Shown piece after piece: positions 1 to 12,027 of a stretch of 64,000 nucleotides of DNA (position 1 is the first letter of the stretch; every line of letters starts with the position of its first letter). The notes beneath the pieces are model-generated. The model made no database searches and had not been told where the DNA came from. It saw nothing but the letters and a program-made list of their open reading frames with translations. The DNA lies in the NCBI GenBank assembly GCA_028554755.1, contig JAPTOF010000019.1, forward strand, positions 4,784,001-4,848,000. Reading direction: 5' to 3'. The position numbers and the translations under genes are program-made. Source of the DNA: Cordia subcordata. Taxonomy: Eukaryota > Streptophyta > Magnoliopsida > Boraginales > Cordiaceae.

Positions 1-3
1 TAA

Positions 4-43
<40 letters not shown>

Positions 44-1141
44 TGAAATGAAAATTACAATAGCATCGTCCCAAAGAACATGTGCTGAAATTTTCATTTA
101 AATATATATATATATATATATATATATAATAAGATTTATCTCAAAGAACATCATTTAAAAGTTACATCTATACAAAAGTTATTTAGCGGTTTTCCACAAA
201 TTCATTTGTGAAACGAGATGTGTGTTGATAATTGAAATAGAATTTATCTCTCATATCATGTTAAGAAATATCATTATTTAAAAATTAATTAATTTGGGAT
301 AGTGTAATTCAAAAATCTTCAGGATAATCTTAAAATAGGTGATTTAATTATCCGTATAGAAATATTTTAATTCTCTCATAGCACGCGTGAATTTGAAGGA
401 GTAAAAGGCTTCGCTAAATGGCTAAACTTTTCTGAAACTATTTAGCCGACGTTTGAATAAATCAATTGTAGAAATTATATCCGAAATTAATTAAAAACAC
501 CGTGGCTAAGCTTACCGTCAAAGGTGAGCATATATAATGCTGCCAACTACTAAATTTCCTAATGATAATTTTATCTTGAGACCACACATTCACAAGATTA
601 AAAGTTTGAATGATAAAAGTCTAGTCATCATGATAGAAAAAAGTTAGACTATTATTGATTAGATTCATTAATTACAAAATACGCATAGGAGGTATCCAAA
701 TCCGACTTGTCGTTGATGTAACATCGGACGAATATTCCTCACATGCTTTCTAAGTCCACACTTCACATTTTTTAACCTTTTCTTACTTGTCTCCTACACA
801 AAAACCTTTGTAGAAAATGAATCCTTTTAACAAGTATACTTGTACCATTTTTCTATACATCTTGCATCATATTATATTACTTCGAAGTTTGAACTTTTTA
901 TTTAGTTCCTTTTTTTTGGGGATCAAACTATGGCATTAAATTTGTACCGGTTATTAACTTGTATAAGTCAAACTAAATTGTCTCCAGACATTTAATTTTG
1001 CAAAACATATTTTGATAATCTAAGTGAATGGTTCAATTAATAACACAAGAATAAGATTGAATGTTGCGACCAATTCTTTTTTTTTTTTTTAATAATTAAA
1101 AAGGTGCAAGGACATTATATAAATGAACCAACTAAAAATTG

Positions 1142-1440
1142 ACATTAATGAAACAGTGGTCAAGTGGTATGTCTCTCACCTTTAGTGCAAGTGATTTAAG
1201 GATTAATTCTCACTAGTTGCATGTAATCGACTTTTACCTTCCCTCTAAGACAAAAAAATAAAATAAAACATGACCGTGGACATTAATGGGACAGTGGGGA
1301 TGTAACATATTCGTGCTTTCGCGCATGCACACCTCCCTCAAAGTCAAAAAAGAAAAAAATAAAACATGACCGTGGACATCAATGGGACGGTGGGAATATA
1401 ACGTATTCGTGCTTTCACGCATGCACTCCTCCATAAACTG
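1142..1440 (+). repeat. SINE-like element with repeated tail units
   Basis: The left part (about 1142-1215) reads like a decayed tRNA-derived head: GTGGTCAAGTGGTA resembles a Pol III A box, and a GATTTAAGGATTAATTCTC segment resembles a decayed B box. Two near-identical units follow, at about 1258-1356 and 1357-1434. Each starts with ATAAAACATGACCGTGGACA and has an A-rich end. The head itself shares ACATTAATG(A/G)(A/G)ACAGTGG with these units. No clean target duplication was found. Confidence 0.45.
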
Positions 1441-1712
1441 ACTGAAAACTATACCACAGAACGAACTTCTTCCGAACCAACCAGGTTCATTCGAGAAAAC
1501 CAGGGGGAAGTAATTCTAAACAGAAGAAGTAAAAAAAAAGATTACAATGCGTTATATTTTTGAAGTATGAAAGACTGTGTTAATTTAGAACAACATTGAG
1601 AAAAAAATCTAGAACAACATTGTTTGTGCATGCGAGGTTAAAAAATTGGCCGGAAACAAATTGGTCGTGGCAGCAGATTATGTTATTCACTCTCGTGCTT
1701 AGCAATACTCTT

Positions 1713-1714
<2 letters not shown>

Positions 1715-1757
<43 letters not shown>
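1715..1757. repeat. (ATT)n microsatellite
   Basis: An uninterrupted trinucleotide run. It gives poly-Leu or poly-Asn in the frames that cross it, which explains the short ORFs seen here. Confidence 0.95.
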
Positions 1758-1759
<2 letters not shown>

Positions 1760-3449
1760 CTTTCTCGTGCCGTTAGATGTTAGTGATACCAAAAGTGGAA
1801 TGAACATCAACCATAGAAATGTGGCAATGTCCGAAAGGACAGGCCCAGAATTATAAGACTCGAGTTTTAAGGTTTCGGTATTTTACGGTTTGCACTGATC
1901 ATTAAAGTTCGTAAAATGTTAACGAGGCATGTCCATTTATTTACCATGTGAAATTAAAAAACGGCCTTCCAGAGTCTCCAATAGCCATGAAGTGGATGGG
2001 GCCTTATCTTCTTCATGCTATAATCAACAATAGCCCTTTTTCCTATTACCCTAACGAGAATCATGTGCAACTTGATCTTTTTTTATGTTTTCTTCGTCGT
2101 GATCTTTTCTGGTTTTCAGATAGTACTGCCGACAGATCTCTTTTTGTTTTTTTCTTCGACATTTCAATTTTAAAGTGGATATATCGTTTAACAAAAGAAA
2201 AGACAAAAAACGAGAAAATTTAAGTGGTTCATATTATTTTTTTTTTTTTTTTTGAGTGATCATTGGAAAAGAAGAAAAAGGAAAGAAGCGGACATATGCG
2301 AAAGACTCGCGATTAGTTCTTATCCACTTCACGGGGACCGTTCCTGCGCTAATATTAAATGCTGGAATAGCTTATAGCTTGTGTTTGATGGCTTACTTTA
2401 ATTTGACTTAATCTGACATGATTGCGCCCTTTCAGATCCCTATTATGGTCTTTGCCAATCAAATGTGAGAGCAATGAATATCCAGCTTTTAGTAAATTAA
2501 CCAAAATTAATTAATAATTCCAAGTTGAAAAGTAGGTCAGTAGCCGCCTTGTAAATTAATCATACATGTAACCCCGATTTTTCTTTTACCCTTTTGTTTA
2601 GTCTGAACAGTTCTTTTCCTGTTAGAAAAGTGATTATGTCACAGTAGAAGATAAAATTATGAAGGTGTTTGGTTTGACTTTTTTTTTTAATTAAATTTGT
2701 TTAAAATTTAATTTAAGTTATTTAAATATTTTTATTAACTTTAAATAGAAAATAAAAAATTCTTCAACTCTAACTTTTACTTTTTATAGCTCTAAGCATG
2801 TCGAAAAAAAATAAGTTTGACCAAATCATTTACTCTCTTAGCTTTATCTTTTTATTTTTATTACTAAAATATCTTTGCTCTTTTATCTTATACTTATCTT
2901 TTTAAATTCTATTTAAATGTCCTTCCTAATTATTTTAATTATATAACTTACTTTTCAACCTACTTTAATCAAACATGTAAAAACTTATTTTTATAACTTC
3001 AACTTTTATTCAAAAACGTAACTACTTAAAATTGACACTAAAAAAAAAGTCACTTAAAACTAGAAGTACTTTAAATAACTTTTTTATAAGCCAATTTAAA
3101 CACCCTCTGTATACAACCCCTACCCAATCTTGCGTCCTGGGTTGTTTGACAGCAACTGTTCTAAAAGTTGTGAAGGATAATTTACAGCCTAAATTGTTGG
3201 TAAAGATTCCAACCTCATAGCTTTTGTCAAAGAATTTTTGTATCCTATCTATCTATTTCATGCATAACATAACAAAATTGGATATCGACTAATAACTTAT
3301 TTAGTTAAAGTTTGAATATCTTGAATTATAGAGGGAGTTTTCCATACAGGATTGCTTTGCAGATTAATAATAGCTTCTAACAATTTCTTTGAATCAAGCA
3401 GAAACATGAGCTTACCTCTATATGTTTAATTTAGGAGCATACCAAAGAC

Positions 3450-3531
3450 GTCAATATGTCCGAGTGGTTAAGGAGACAGACTTGAAATCTGTTGGGCTTC
3501 GCCCGCGCAGGTTCGAACCCTCCTGTCGACG
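3450..3531 (+). tRNA. tRNA-Ser (anticodon UGA), slightly degenerate
   Basis: This is an 82-nt class II tRNA. It has a D arm (GAGTGGTTAAGGAG), an anticodon stem ACAGA/TCTGT around the loop CTTGAAA (anticodon TGA), a long variable arm (TGGGCTTCGCCCG) and a TTCGAAC T loop. Two stem positions are broken. Base 4 of the acceptor stem is A opposite C, and the T stem (GCAGG/CCTCC) has a C-C mismatch. The 3' CCA is not encoded, as expected in a nuclear gene. It may still be transcribed, but these two mismatches suggest early decay into a pseudogene. Confidence 0.85.
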
Positions 3532-4817
3532 ATTTATTTTTGCTCCACTTGTTCTCGTCATGGGCCTTTTCCATCTAATACAAGAAATAGCTTTCAGCAA
3601 TACTAAGGCCTCTGGACTGAACTCTCGACATGGACCTCTTGTTTAGCTGATTTCTTGCCTGGCTCATGATATGAACCTCCTTTTGGGTTGCAAGCACCAA
3701 AAGATTGGCTTTGTATCTATCTTGGATCGTTGGATGGTATAGAAATCGGGTCATGGGCTTACCCAACACAAAACAAAGTATTCTGGGATCCAAAATGACT
3801 AGCTCGGTAACCTATTTGCAATTTTGAGAAGAAAATGGATTCATCATTACCAATTAATAGAGTACTTCGTAAAGATTTTTTTCCCCCCTTAAACCTTAAA
3901 TTAGGATAACCTCAAGCCACATTAGACTTGAGATTAACCCCATAGGACAAGGGTGTTGAAGGGAAGCCCTCCCAACCAACAAGTGCACTTCTCGAGATTT
4001 AAATTTGCGTTTTTCTTCTTATAATGGTGAAACCACCGTCACATCAACTAACAACTTGTTATGATTTTTAATTATAATAAATTACTAGCCTAGTGTATTG
4101 GGCACTTCAGGCCCAATCAATTGAATGCACTCAGCGGGGTAAAAGGGGAGGCCCATGACTGGATAGGTGGTCAAGATGTAGCACTAGAAGCCCATTCTGG
4201 GTAAGTCAACCGTCTTGGATTCGCAAGGGGCAAACTTCATGAAGCTCTTTGGAGCCCTTTTAAAGGAGCAAAAAAAACCAACATTATAGAGCAATCTTGT
4301 TGGTACCCATATTGAAAAATGAAAATGAGTGGCATCACAGTTTCCAAACATAACTTTTAATTGTAGATACCCACAAAAATGTACGTGTAAATTCATTTAA
4401 TATTTTGTACAATAACTAATCAAGTTTCAGTAGACCAGCTGCAAATGACAAATAACAAAAAAGAAGAATTTGCAAACCTAAGTTGGTGAGTAGCCAAAAT
4501 TGGACAAAGGGGAAAAAAAAAAAGAGAGAGAGAGAAAAGAAAAGAAAAAAGAATAAAAATAGGTAGGATCCAGAAGTTTCAAAAAAGTGGTGTTTGTAGT
4601 TACAGAACGAAGAAATTCAAAAGGCCAGAGTGGACAGGGGACCCACACACGACCCCGGGGGGGGGGGGGGGGGGAGGACTGAGAGGGGTTGTTTCGTTAG
4701 CGTAATATTCCAGCCAACAACACCAACAAAAGTGAATAAACGCTCCAGAGGGATAAGCAGAGCCCCAAAAGCCGGAAACAAGAAAACCTTTTTGACTTAT
4801 AAGCGATAAGCGGAGGA
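3532..4817. other. Intergenic: NTF2 upstream region, no gene seen
   Basis: No supported gene. A purine-rich stretch with a short (GA)n lies at about 4518-4550, and an 18-bp G homopolymer lies at 4657-4674, 144 bp before the NTF2 start codon. I cannot identify a convincing TATA box for NTF2. Confidence 0.6.
4657..4674. repeat. G18 homopolymer
   Basis: Eighteen consecutive G residues preceded by CCCC, in the proximal upstream region of NTF2. Tracts like this are length-polymorphic and error-prone in sequencing, so the exact length is uncertain. Confidence 0.9.
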
Positions 4818-6838
4818 ATGGATCCAGACTCATTGGCGAAGGCATTCGTGGAGCACTACTACTCGACGTTCGATACTAATCGGGCCGGGCTGGCGGGTCT
4901 CTACCAGGACCAATCCATGTTGACTTTCGAAGGCCAGAAGATTCAGGGCGCCCAGAACATCGCCGCCAAGCTCACTAGCCTCCCTTTCCAGCAGTGCCAG
5001 CATCAGATCTCCACCGTCGATTGTCAGCCCTCTGGTCCCGCCGGAGGCATGCTCGTCTTCGTCTCCGGTCAGCTCCAGCTCTCCGGCGAACAGCACGCCC
5101 TCAAGTTCAGTCAGGTACTTTTGTCAAACATCTTCTATGCACGTTTATCTAACACCCGCACACATACGTATATATTTATCAGTTTACTGTTTTATATGAG
5201 ATTGATGTGCCGCGATGTGCTTGAAACGAAATAATTGCTAGGGTTTTGAATCAACATTTTCCCATTCGTGCACCGCCTGATTGATTCGATGTTGGGACTT
5301 GATTTTGACTCCAATTGCTTTGGTTTTGTAGTGGACTATTTAATTTTGAGATTATTGTTTCGCAAAGAATATTGAAGCTTCTATTTTAGATGCATCCGTG
5401 CGAGATTGTAATCATGCTTTTAGATCATATCTATACCAGTATAACATGGTGATACCGTGTGCATCATGATTTCTGACACTATGCGATTGGGACTATTGAG
5501 AATGCAATTCCTTAGAATTTCATTCTGCAAAAGCATAATTGCTGACTCTTCCGGGAATTTCTAGTGGAGGATCTATGCTTATCCTGGCGAAACGGACTAA
5601 ATAACTTGCGCTACCTTTAAAGAATGACGTGTTTGTTTCAATAAGACTCGGTTAGGTTGTCATCATGTACTCCGGCTTGTTCTTATTAGAGTTTTAGGAT
5701 ATGTGTTCTTAACACAGTTGTTCCATTGGAGGAGCTGTATTCTCTACAGGTCTGTGTTCTTTCCATTCTTGTTGCCTGTGTGACCCCATTCTTCTAATCC
5801 TAATTCATCATGTTGTGAGCAAAATGCTCAACCTCCTTGTATACCCTAAAGAGAATATAACTTTGTGAGAGTAAAAAAGTTATGTTGAAAAAAGTGTTTG
5901 AAGGAGGTTCTATGCTGTTTATGTGTGTTATATGGGCAACCGGACGAATATAAGTTTATTTTTTTCTTCGTTGTGTGTACTAATGGACCCGAAGACACAT
6001 TATTGTGTTTTTTTTTTCCTTTCTCGGTTGCTGGGATATTGCTTTGCTTTGTTGAGGAAGCGGGTGCTCATATTTGCCTTACCAGAACCACGAATGTATA
6101 TTTTGTTGGTGAAAATCTAGCTTAAATGACTACTTCCTCCATTTTGTTAACATATTTACAGAGAGAGGTGGTTGTTGTAAAGCGTAGTCACACACCAATT
6201 AAGTAGGTAAACCATGCAGCTTGGTGAAAATCTGTGACGATAACGTTGTTAATAGCTGCAAGTAACCAAGTGTAAACCTAATGGCCATACTCTGTCAGTT
6301 GCTAAATGCATATGCGTTATCTGCAAAACGAGGCATAGTTGTTAATTTCTTTACTTCGAGACAAATGGACATTTTTACACTATCAGTGCGTTCTTTCATC
6401 CTTGGGCAGTCACCAAGTACCAAGAACTGAATGTGGTCAATGTGAGGACTTCTGGGGGTATGGAGAAATCTTTCATTCAATGAGTCATCTCATTGAATCT
6501 TGTTGCGAATCCTTACTGATTGGTAGATGAAAGGTTGTTTGTGTGTATTTGAGTACAGAATTGTCATGGTCGCTTTGTGATTTTTTCATATGTATTAAAT
6601 TCGCGGATTGGGAGGGAAAATATTAGTAGCCCTTCTTTCACTCACAATACCAACTTTTTATTATTTCAATTAGTTCTTTCTTTAATCTTGTGTTGTATGC
6701 TGTTTAGACAAGTTTCCAGGTATTTACTACTCACGCGTAACCTTCTTCCTTCTGTTTGTGCAGATGTTCCATCTGATGCCTACATCACAGGGTGGTTTCT
6801 ACGTGTTCAATGACATTTTCCGGTTGAATTATGGATGA
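4818..6838 (+). CDS. NTF2: Nuclear transport factor 2 (NTF2)
   Basis: NTF2 carries RanGDP back into the nucleus by binding Ran and FxFG nucleoporins at the pore. Two coding exons are visible: 4818-5114 (99 codons, ending KFSQ, donor GTACTT) and 6764-6838 (acceptor TTTGTGCAG, 24 codons and TGA), joined in phase 0 across a 1649-bp intron. The protein has 123 residues, the normal plant length. Diagnostic stretches are AKAFVEHYYSTFDTNR near residue 7, LTFEGQKIQG near 35, LTSLPFQQC near 52, and the C-terminal FYVFNDIFRLNYG. The first exon's ORF runs on into the intron and gives a false 138-residue product. The start is the first ATG, with AATGG context. The match to remembered plant NTF2 sequences is very close; which paralogue it is cannot be told. 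Confidence 0.96.
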
Positions 6839-7375
6839 TGGCCGATAGGCTCTCAAGTACCTGTTTGGAGAATGTTATTTTCATTGAATGGTTGGGAATC
6901 ACAAAAAAGCTTGCTCAAAAAATGTCTTTTAGAAGTTGAACAGATAATTTCGTGTACTTGACAGCTTGTTTTAATTTCATTTTCTGGTTATTGCGAAGCT
7001 ATCAGACTAGATCTTTGTCGTATGACAAAATCTATTAAATAGATAATCTGAGCTTTGTTCAAAACTGTGGGTAGAGTTGGTTATCTTGAGACACTGTCAA
7101 GTATTGCTCGGGTGGTTTTGAAATCAGATGTGAGGCTGTCCATCTCTTTCCCTTTTACTAAATCTTGCCTTTCGTTCTCCTTCAGTTTACGAGATTATAG
7201 TACTGTTTGAATTGGCTTTTTTTAATAAGAAAAAAATATTATTTTTATTTTTTCTTGAAAAGGTACTCTTTTTGGCGATAAGTATTGAGATTAAATTTCA
7301 AAAAAAAAATTGAAAATTTAGAAAAAGTTTAATTTTGACTTCCTTTTAGAAGTCAATATTTTTATTTTTTATTTA

Positions 7376-7414
<39 letters not shown>

Positions 7415-7420
7415 TATACA

Positions 7421-9115
7421 TCTACTAAAGTAAAAAAAAAAAGGGTTTTAAGAGTATTATACATTTGTGTTTTCCTCCAGTAGGGCAAAAATGTCATTTA
7501 TTCATCTTTACTTCTCTAAATGCATAAAAAGATTCACTTTTTTGAATATTATTTATTTATGGATCTCCTCTATAAATGAATAGTACAAAAAAGTGGAATA
7601 TTGTAATAAATAAAAAAATGCATAATTATCAATGAAAATTTGTATAATATTTGTAATAATAAGTTTGTAATTTTTATATTTATCATGATATAATTATAAT
7701 TTTATATTTACTCTTTTTTTTTTCTCCCTTCTCTAGCAAAATAATTTCTTCTTTCTTTTCTTACTCTTTTCTTCTTTTTCCTTCCCTAGCAAAATAATTT
7801 CTTCTTTCTTTTCTTACTTTTTTTCCCTTAATCATGTATTTCAACTTTTATCTGCAGCATATATTAGTTTAAATTTTTAATAATTTGAGTTTTGTGATAA
7901 AAAAAATAATTGGGTATTAAAAGTCATAAAACTCAAATCGAGTTAAGAGAATTAGTCTTCGTTTTTTAGTTCAAATTTTTAAAATTTTATTATTAAAATA
8001 AAAAAAATTCGATTAGATAATCTTATTTCTATTTTATCTTTTTTTCCCCTTTCTTTCTCAATTAAAATTATATACACTCTTTTTTTTCATTTTTACTAAT
8101 CACACCAAGTCGCTTTTGAATTTTTTATTTTTTTCTAGTCCAAGTCGAAAAAACTATAAAAAAAAATCGATCGAAGTTAGACATGGGAATTCAGTAGAAT
8201 TTTTTAAGTTCAAATATTTTATTTTTAGAGCTAAAAAACTATTAAATTAAACATTTAAAATCACAAAACTTTAATTTTTTTTTTGTAAATTTGGGTTTCA
8301 GATTTACTAATTTAGACTAAATTAAAAAAATACATAGATTTGTTAAATCGTATTGTGCTATCTTAAACTAAATTTAAAAATAGATTTTGGCTTTCACATA
8401 AGAGTGGAAATTGATCCGTATTTTTGGATTTTCTGGTTTAGAATTTTGAACTTCAAGAACAAAATTAAATTATCCAATTAGGTAGTTAAAATTAGAAAAC
8501 TCAATCATTATTTAAATACTAGGATTTTGGTCTTCGAGTTTCTCATTGCCTTTTTCTTATGTGTTTTTGTTTTTTGTTAAATCCCATTGTGCTAATTGGG
8601 ATTAGATATGAAAAGATATGAAAAGTTGAAGAAAATTAAGTATAAAAAGTTTTAGTTCATTTAAGTTACAATATCTAAGTTTAGATAATTGTAAAATCAT
8701 CTCAAATTATATTAAATTATTTATGAGAATAAAAAAATAAAAAATCAACTTTTCAATTTCATTTCATATAAATTTTACATATAAAATTCTTATTCAATTT
8801 AATTAAGTAAAATCCGGAAAAAAGAAAAACATATATGCCCACCCTCATGTTTACCTAATTCCCTTTAATTATGTTCTACAATTTTTTTTCTAACTTTGTA
8901 ATCAATCTTATCTCAATTTTGTCAAAACAACCGACGAATAAAATTAATACCTTTCTATGTTTCAATTTTTATAAAGAGGTGTGCAAATATAACTTATTTG
9001 AGTCTTTGCAAGATTACTAAATTTTCTTAATAACCATTTGTTATATAATTTAAATTTTGTATTATAATAATATTGGATAATGTAGGCGTATTTTGCACGA
9101 CGTTAATTTACTAGT
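7421..9115 (+). mobile_element. Candidate non-autonomous Helitron
   Basis: The left end reads TCTACTAAAGTAAAA after an A, matching the usual Helitron 5' end (TC, often TCTACTA). The right end is CTAGT at 9111-9115, after a GC-containing patch (GGCGTATTTTGCACGACG) that could form only a weak hairpin. There is no Rep/helicase ORF. The hairpin is poor and the 3' flanking base is G rather than the usual T, so this is tentative. Confidence 0.3.
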
Positions 9116-10693
9116 GTTACAGAAAAAAAAGCCAAGAAAAGCGAGCTTCCATGTTGTTTCGCGGAGAATATCTGGTCTTTCATGATTTGGTTATGTTCGA
9201 CTGTTTCTTTGTCTGCTTCGCAGTAAATTAAGAAATAAAATAGACCAGTTTATCGTCAAAGTTCCGGGATGTAGGCCAAGTATATTTTAGGATATAGCAT
9301 TCCTCTAAAATTGGGGATAATTCGGTTATAAACAAATTAAGTTGAATACCAAACAACTCAATTTGTAAAAGTTTTACTTTAATAATTCAATTCCGTCTGT
9401 GAAAAACCTTGTCTGGTTCGATTTGGTTACTATCCATAATAATCAAATTGCACAACAAAGCTAAGAAAAAAAGACAAAAATTGGATAATTGAATTTGAAT
9501 TATTGAAATAATGTATGATTTTTCAATATTTTTTTTTTTACTTTAGTGTCTCCACTTGAACCGGACTTCTGAATTATCGAAATAGCGCATGTAAAAAAGT
9601 AAAAGTATCTATATGAATATTTAGAAGATATTATGGGATTTCAATTATTTCTGTTAATAACTGTAATTTACATATTTTAGCCGTAATTGGAATTGAAATC
9701 AGAATCGAATATGAACAATTTTTAAATTCGAAATCAGACAAAAGAGACACCGAATCGTTGGTTAGGTTTTGGTTTTGGAACAATCATAAATTCAAAATTA
9801 TCTCATAAGATTTGGAGTAATTTTTTGGCACTACTTGATTTTGTAGTAAAATTATAATTTTTAATATGGTGTCAAACCCAGTTTGTTCATCGTGTGTGAT
9901 CTTTCATTTTCTTCAATAACTCACTTTAATGTTAATGCTTGTCCTTCTGCCTCTGTCAGCAATGTTATCTTTCGTATTTAAAGCTGAGTTCTTAAATTGG
10001 ATCACACATGGCATGAATATAGAAATGGTGATTGCACCTATCCAAAATAAAAATAAAAAAGAAAAGAAAACTGGTAATCGCCTATAAGCTTAAGGTTCCC
10101 ATATTAACTTTTTTTTTTTTCCCTTCCCTAAATACTAAGCAAGCAATTTATTTGTTTTCATTTCACTTCTGAAAACATAGTTTTAAGATTTGGTAATTAC
10201 AAAAGAAAACTCCAAGCAAATATACAATAATATTTTCAAGATTGATCCTATATTTACGTTTAGAGTTATCCAAACCTTTATGGGGATATCAAGCGAAGCT
10301 TGACAGCAAAAATGATGTCGAAATACTTATCAAGGCAACCCCAAAAGAAGCTTTGGTATAGCAAAATGACATTGCTTTTTTGATTAATACATTATGTTCA
10401 TGTATCAAAAGTGCGTGTAGCTAAAATCTCAGTGGAAAGTTCTGATTTACTGATACACTAAAAGTAGATGCAGCCAGTACAATGTGATTAGCTTTAGGCG
10501 AAGGGATCCCCCAAGGAAAGCACAAATGGAAATCTGATCTCACAAGCCATTAACAACGAATAATTTAATTTGCTTTCTTCTAACCTTTCTCAGCACCCAT
10601 GAATGAGACACTAATCTTTAGCACCAAGCAAGCATTTTGTATATAGTGTGAATCAGAGTAGGTTCATCTCTTAATATTCACTTTTTCTGCATA

Positions 10694-10706
10694 CCCCCCC
10701 CCCCCC
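10694..10706. repeat. C13 homopolymer
   Basis: Thirteen C residues, 27 bp upstream of the TATA box of the first DUF3339 gene. Exact length is uncertain, as for any such tract. Confidence 0.85.
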
Positions 10707-10732
10707 TTCTCTTGTACCCAAAACGTCGCCTC

Positions 10733-10738
10733 TATAAA
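10733..10738 (+). promoter_or_regulatory. TATA box of DUF3339 copy 1
   Basis: CTATAAACA lies 82 bp before the ATG at 10815. A transcription start about 30 bp downstream would leave a leader of about 50 nt. Confidence 0.55.
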
Positions 10739-10814
10739 CAGACTTTTCGCAGCTTCTTTGAGCCAAAATTCTCAAGAGAAAAGAAAGATTTGTGGGTGAA
10801 AAAGCTAAAGGAAG

Positions 10815-11030
10815 ATGGCACTGGATTGGGGTCCGGTTTTCGTGGCGGTGGTGCTATTCATCCTGCTGACGCCCGGCCTGCTCGTTCAGATACCGGGTCG
10901 CAACCGGTTTATCGAGTTTGGCAACCTTCAGACAAGTGGAGTCTCCATACTTGTTCACTCCATTCTCTACTTTGCTCTCATTTGCATCTTGTTGTTAGCC
11001 ATTGGGCTGCATCTCTACACCGGGTCTTAG
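10815..11030 (+). CDS. DUF3339 small membrane protein, copy 1
   Basis: A 71-residue intronless protein of the plant DUF3339 family, whose function is unknown. It begins MALDWGPVFVAVVLFILL, then has the conserved TPGLLVQIPGRNR and EFGNLQTSG blocks, and ends in LHLYTGS. Two hydrophobic segments (about residues 7-25 and 45-66) flank a short polar loop, so a two-pass membrane protein is inferred. The start was chosen because the conserved family N-terminus M-x-DWGPV begins there, with AAGATGG context; a longer reading in another frame from upstream was discarded. A MITE begins 17 nt after the stop. It is the leftmost of five family members in 8.3 kb. Confidence 0.93.
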   Translation: MALDWGPVFVAVVLFILLTPGLLVQIPGRNRFIEFGNLQTSGVSILVHSILYFALICILLLAIGLHLYTGS

Positions 11031-12027
11031 TTCTCCTGCTGCCTTACAGCCTGTTTGACTAAGCTTATTTGGGGCTTATAAGTTACAAATGGTAAAAAAC
11101 ACATGAGAGGATACTTTTTACTAAGAGTTTATAAACTGCAAAATAAGCAGCGCCAATCAGGGGTTTGATCTTTTGCCCTGTTGTTCTTGGTTGTATGTAA
11201 CTGTGTCAGATTGATCATTTGCTTTAATGGGTTCTCTTTTATTTTTTTCTTTTTTTTTTCTTTTCTTGGACAATTTCATTGATAATGCCACTGAAGCTAA
11301 TGATGTACCGGTACAATCTTTCCTTTTTTCTCCATTATTAATCATGAACTATGATTACCTTTCTGATTTTTTAAGCAGTTCGATGCACTTTCTTGAATTG
11401 ATCTCAATTCATTTCTCTTTTTCTTGTAATATTTCATCTTACACTACCATGCTAATTTTGCTCTTTGATATGCCATATATAAAATCCTGCTAACACAGAA
11501 CTTTTTAAGTCACCAAGTCCATAAAATACCCACATCATCTAGCATTCTAGCTGCATAACCTCCAGATGTTTAACTAAGTAAAATTCGTTCTAATCAACAA
11601 TGAAAGAGAGTAATTAAGAAGCACATAAAAATTTTTAATGTCTTTTTTGACTTCCACCACCCACATGTTAAGGCTATAACCAAAAGCAGTTTTTCTCTGT
11701 ACCTTCTTGTATTTGCGCTCTTTAGGAAAAATTATGGAAGAGCTTCTCGAACTTTATTTTACTTTCTTTTTCTATTTATATTAAGGGAGACATAACGAAA
11801 CTACTAAATCTTTATTCTGAGAATATTTCACCACTTTTATCTATCTTCAAAGGCAACATCAAATCAAGAGAGCTTCCATAAAGTATATGTCAAAAAGAAT
11901 AATAAATAAAGGGAAAGGATCATAATACTGGATAACAACGAAGAATAATCTTTTAATTCCAGTTTCCACGAGTACAAAACCACATATGCTTCAACCAAAA
12001 AAAGAAAATAAGCATATAGATGCTTTA
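11031..12027. other. Between DUF3339 copies 1 and 2
   Basis: Copies 1 and 2 converge, so both 3' ends lie here. Apart from a Tourist-like MITE directly after copy 1 I see T-rich and AT-rich DNA only. The ORFs at 11157-11493 are low-complexity and unsupported. Confidence 0.6.
11048..11162. mobile_element. Tourist-like MITE, short form
   Basis: Imperfect terminal inverted repeats: the left end reads GCCTGTTTGACTAAGCTTAT and the right end, reversed, reads like CTGATTGGCGCTGCTTATTT. The interior carries the motif AAAAAACACATGAGAG, also found (reversed) in the copies at 19965, 43929 and 59955. It lies in the presumed 3' UTR of DUF3339 copy 1. Confidence 0.6.

Larger units (their letters stand above)
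1..3449. other. Intergenic, AT-rich, no gene seen
   Basis: I see no credible coding region here. The stretch holds (AT)n runs at about 10-40 and 107-127, a SINE-like element with repeated tail units at 1142-1440, an (ATT)n microsatellite at about 1715-1757, and A/T homopolymers. The short ORFs here have no recognisable domain and mostly translate simple repeats. Confidence 0.7.
6839..10814. other. Intergenic, AT-rich, no gene seen
   Basis: The first roughly 200 bp should be NTF2 3' UTR. The rest is strongly AT-rich with no credible ORF. It holds a candidate Helitron (7421-9115), a duplicated pyrimidine-rich unit (7733-7764 and 7786-7817, 53 bp apart), and near the right end a 13-bp C run (10694-10706) followed by the TATA box of the first DUF3339 gene. 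Confidence 0.6.

Noticed and set aside
1580..1856. Poly-Leu and poly-Asn ORFs
   Set aside because: Translations of the (ATT)n microsatellite.
4830..5096. Antisense 88-codon ORF opposite NTF2
   Set aside because: Mirror of a GC-rich coding exon with no domain of its own.
5115..5234. C-terminal extension of NTF2 exon 1 to a 138-residue protein
   Set aside because: It reads into the intron after a good donor. The true C-terminus FYVFNDIFRLNYG lies in exon 2.
10712..11062. 116-codon ORF overlapping DUF3339 copy 1
   Set aside because: It starts at TTG and is in a different frame from the conserved protein.
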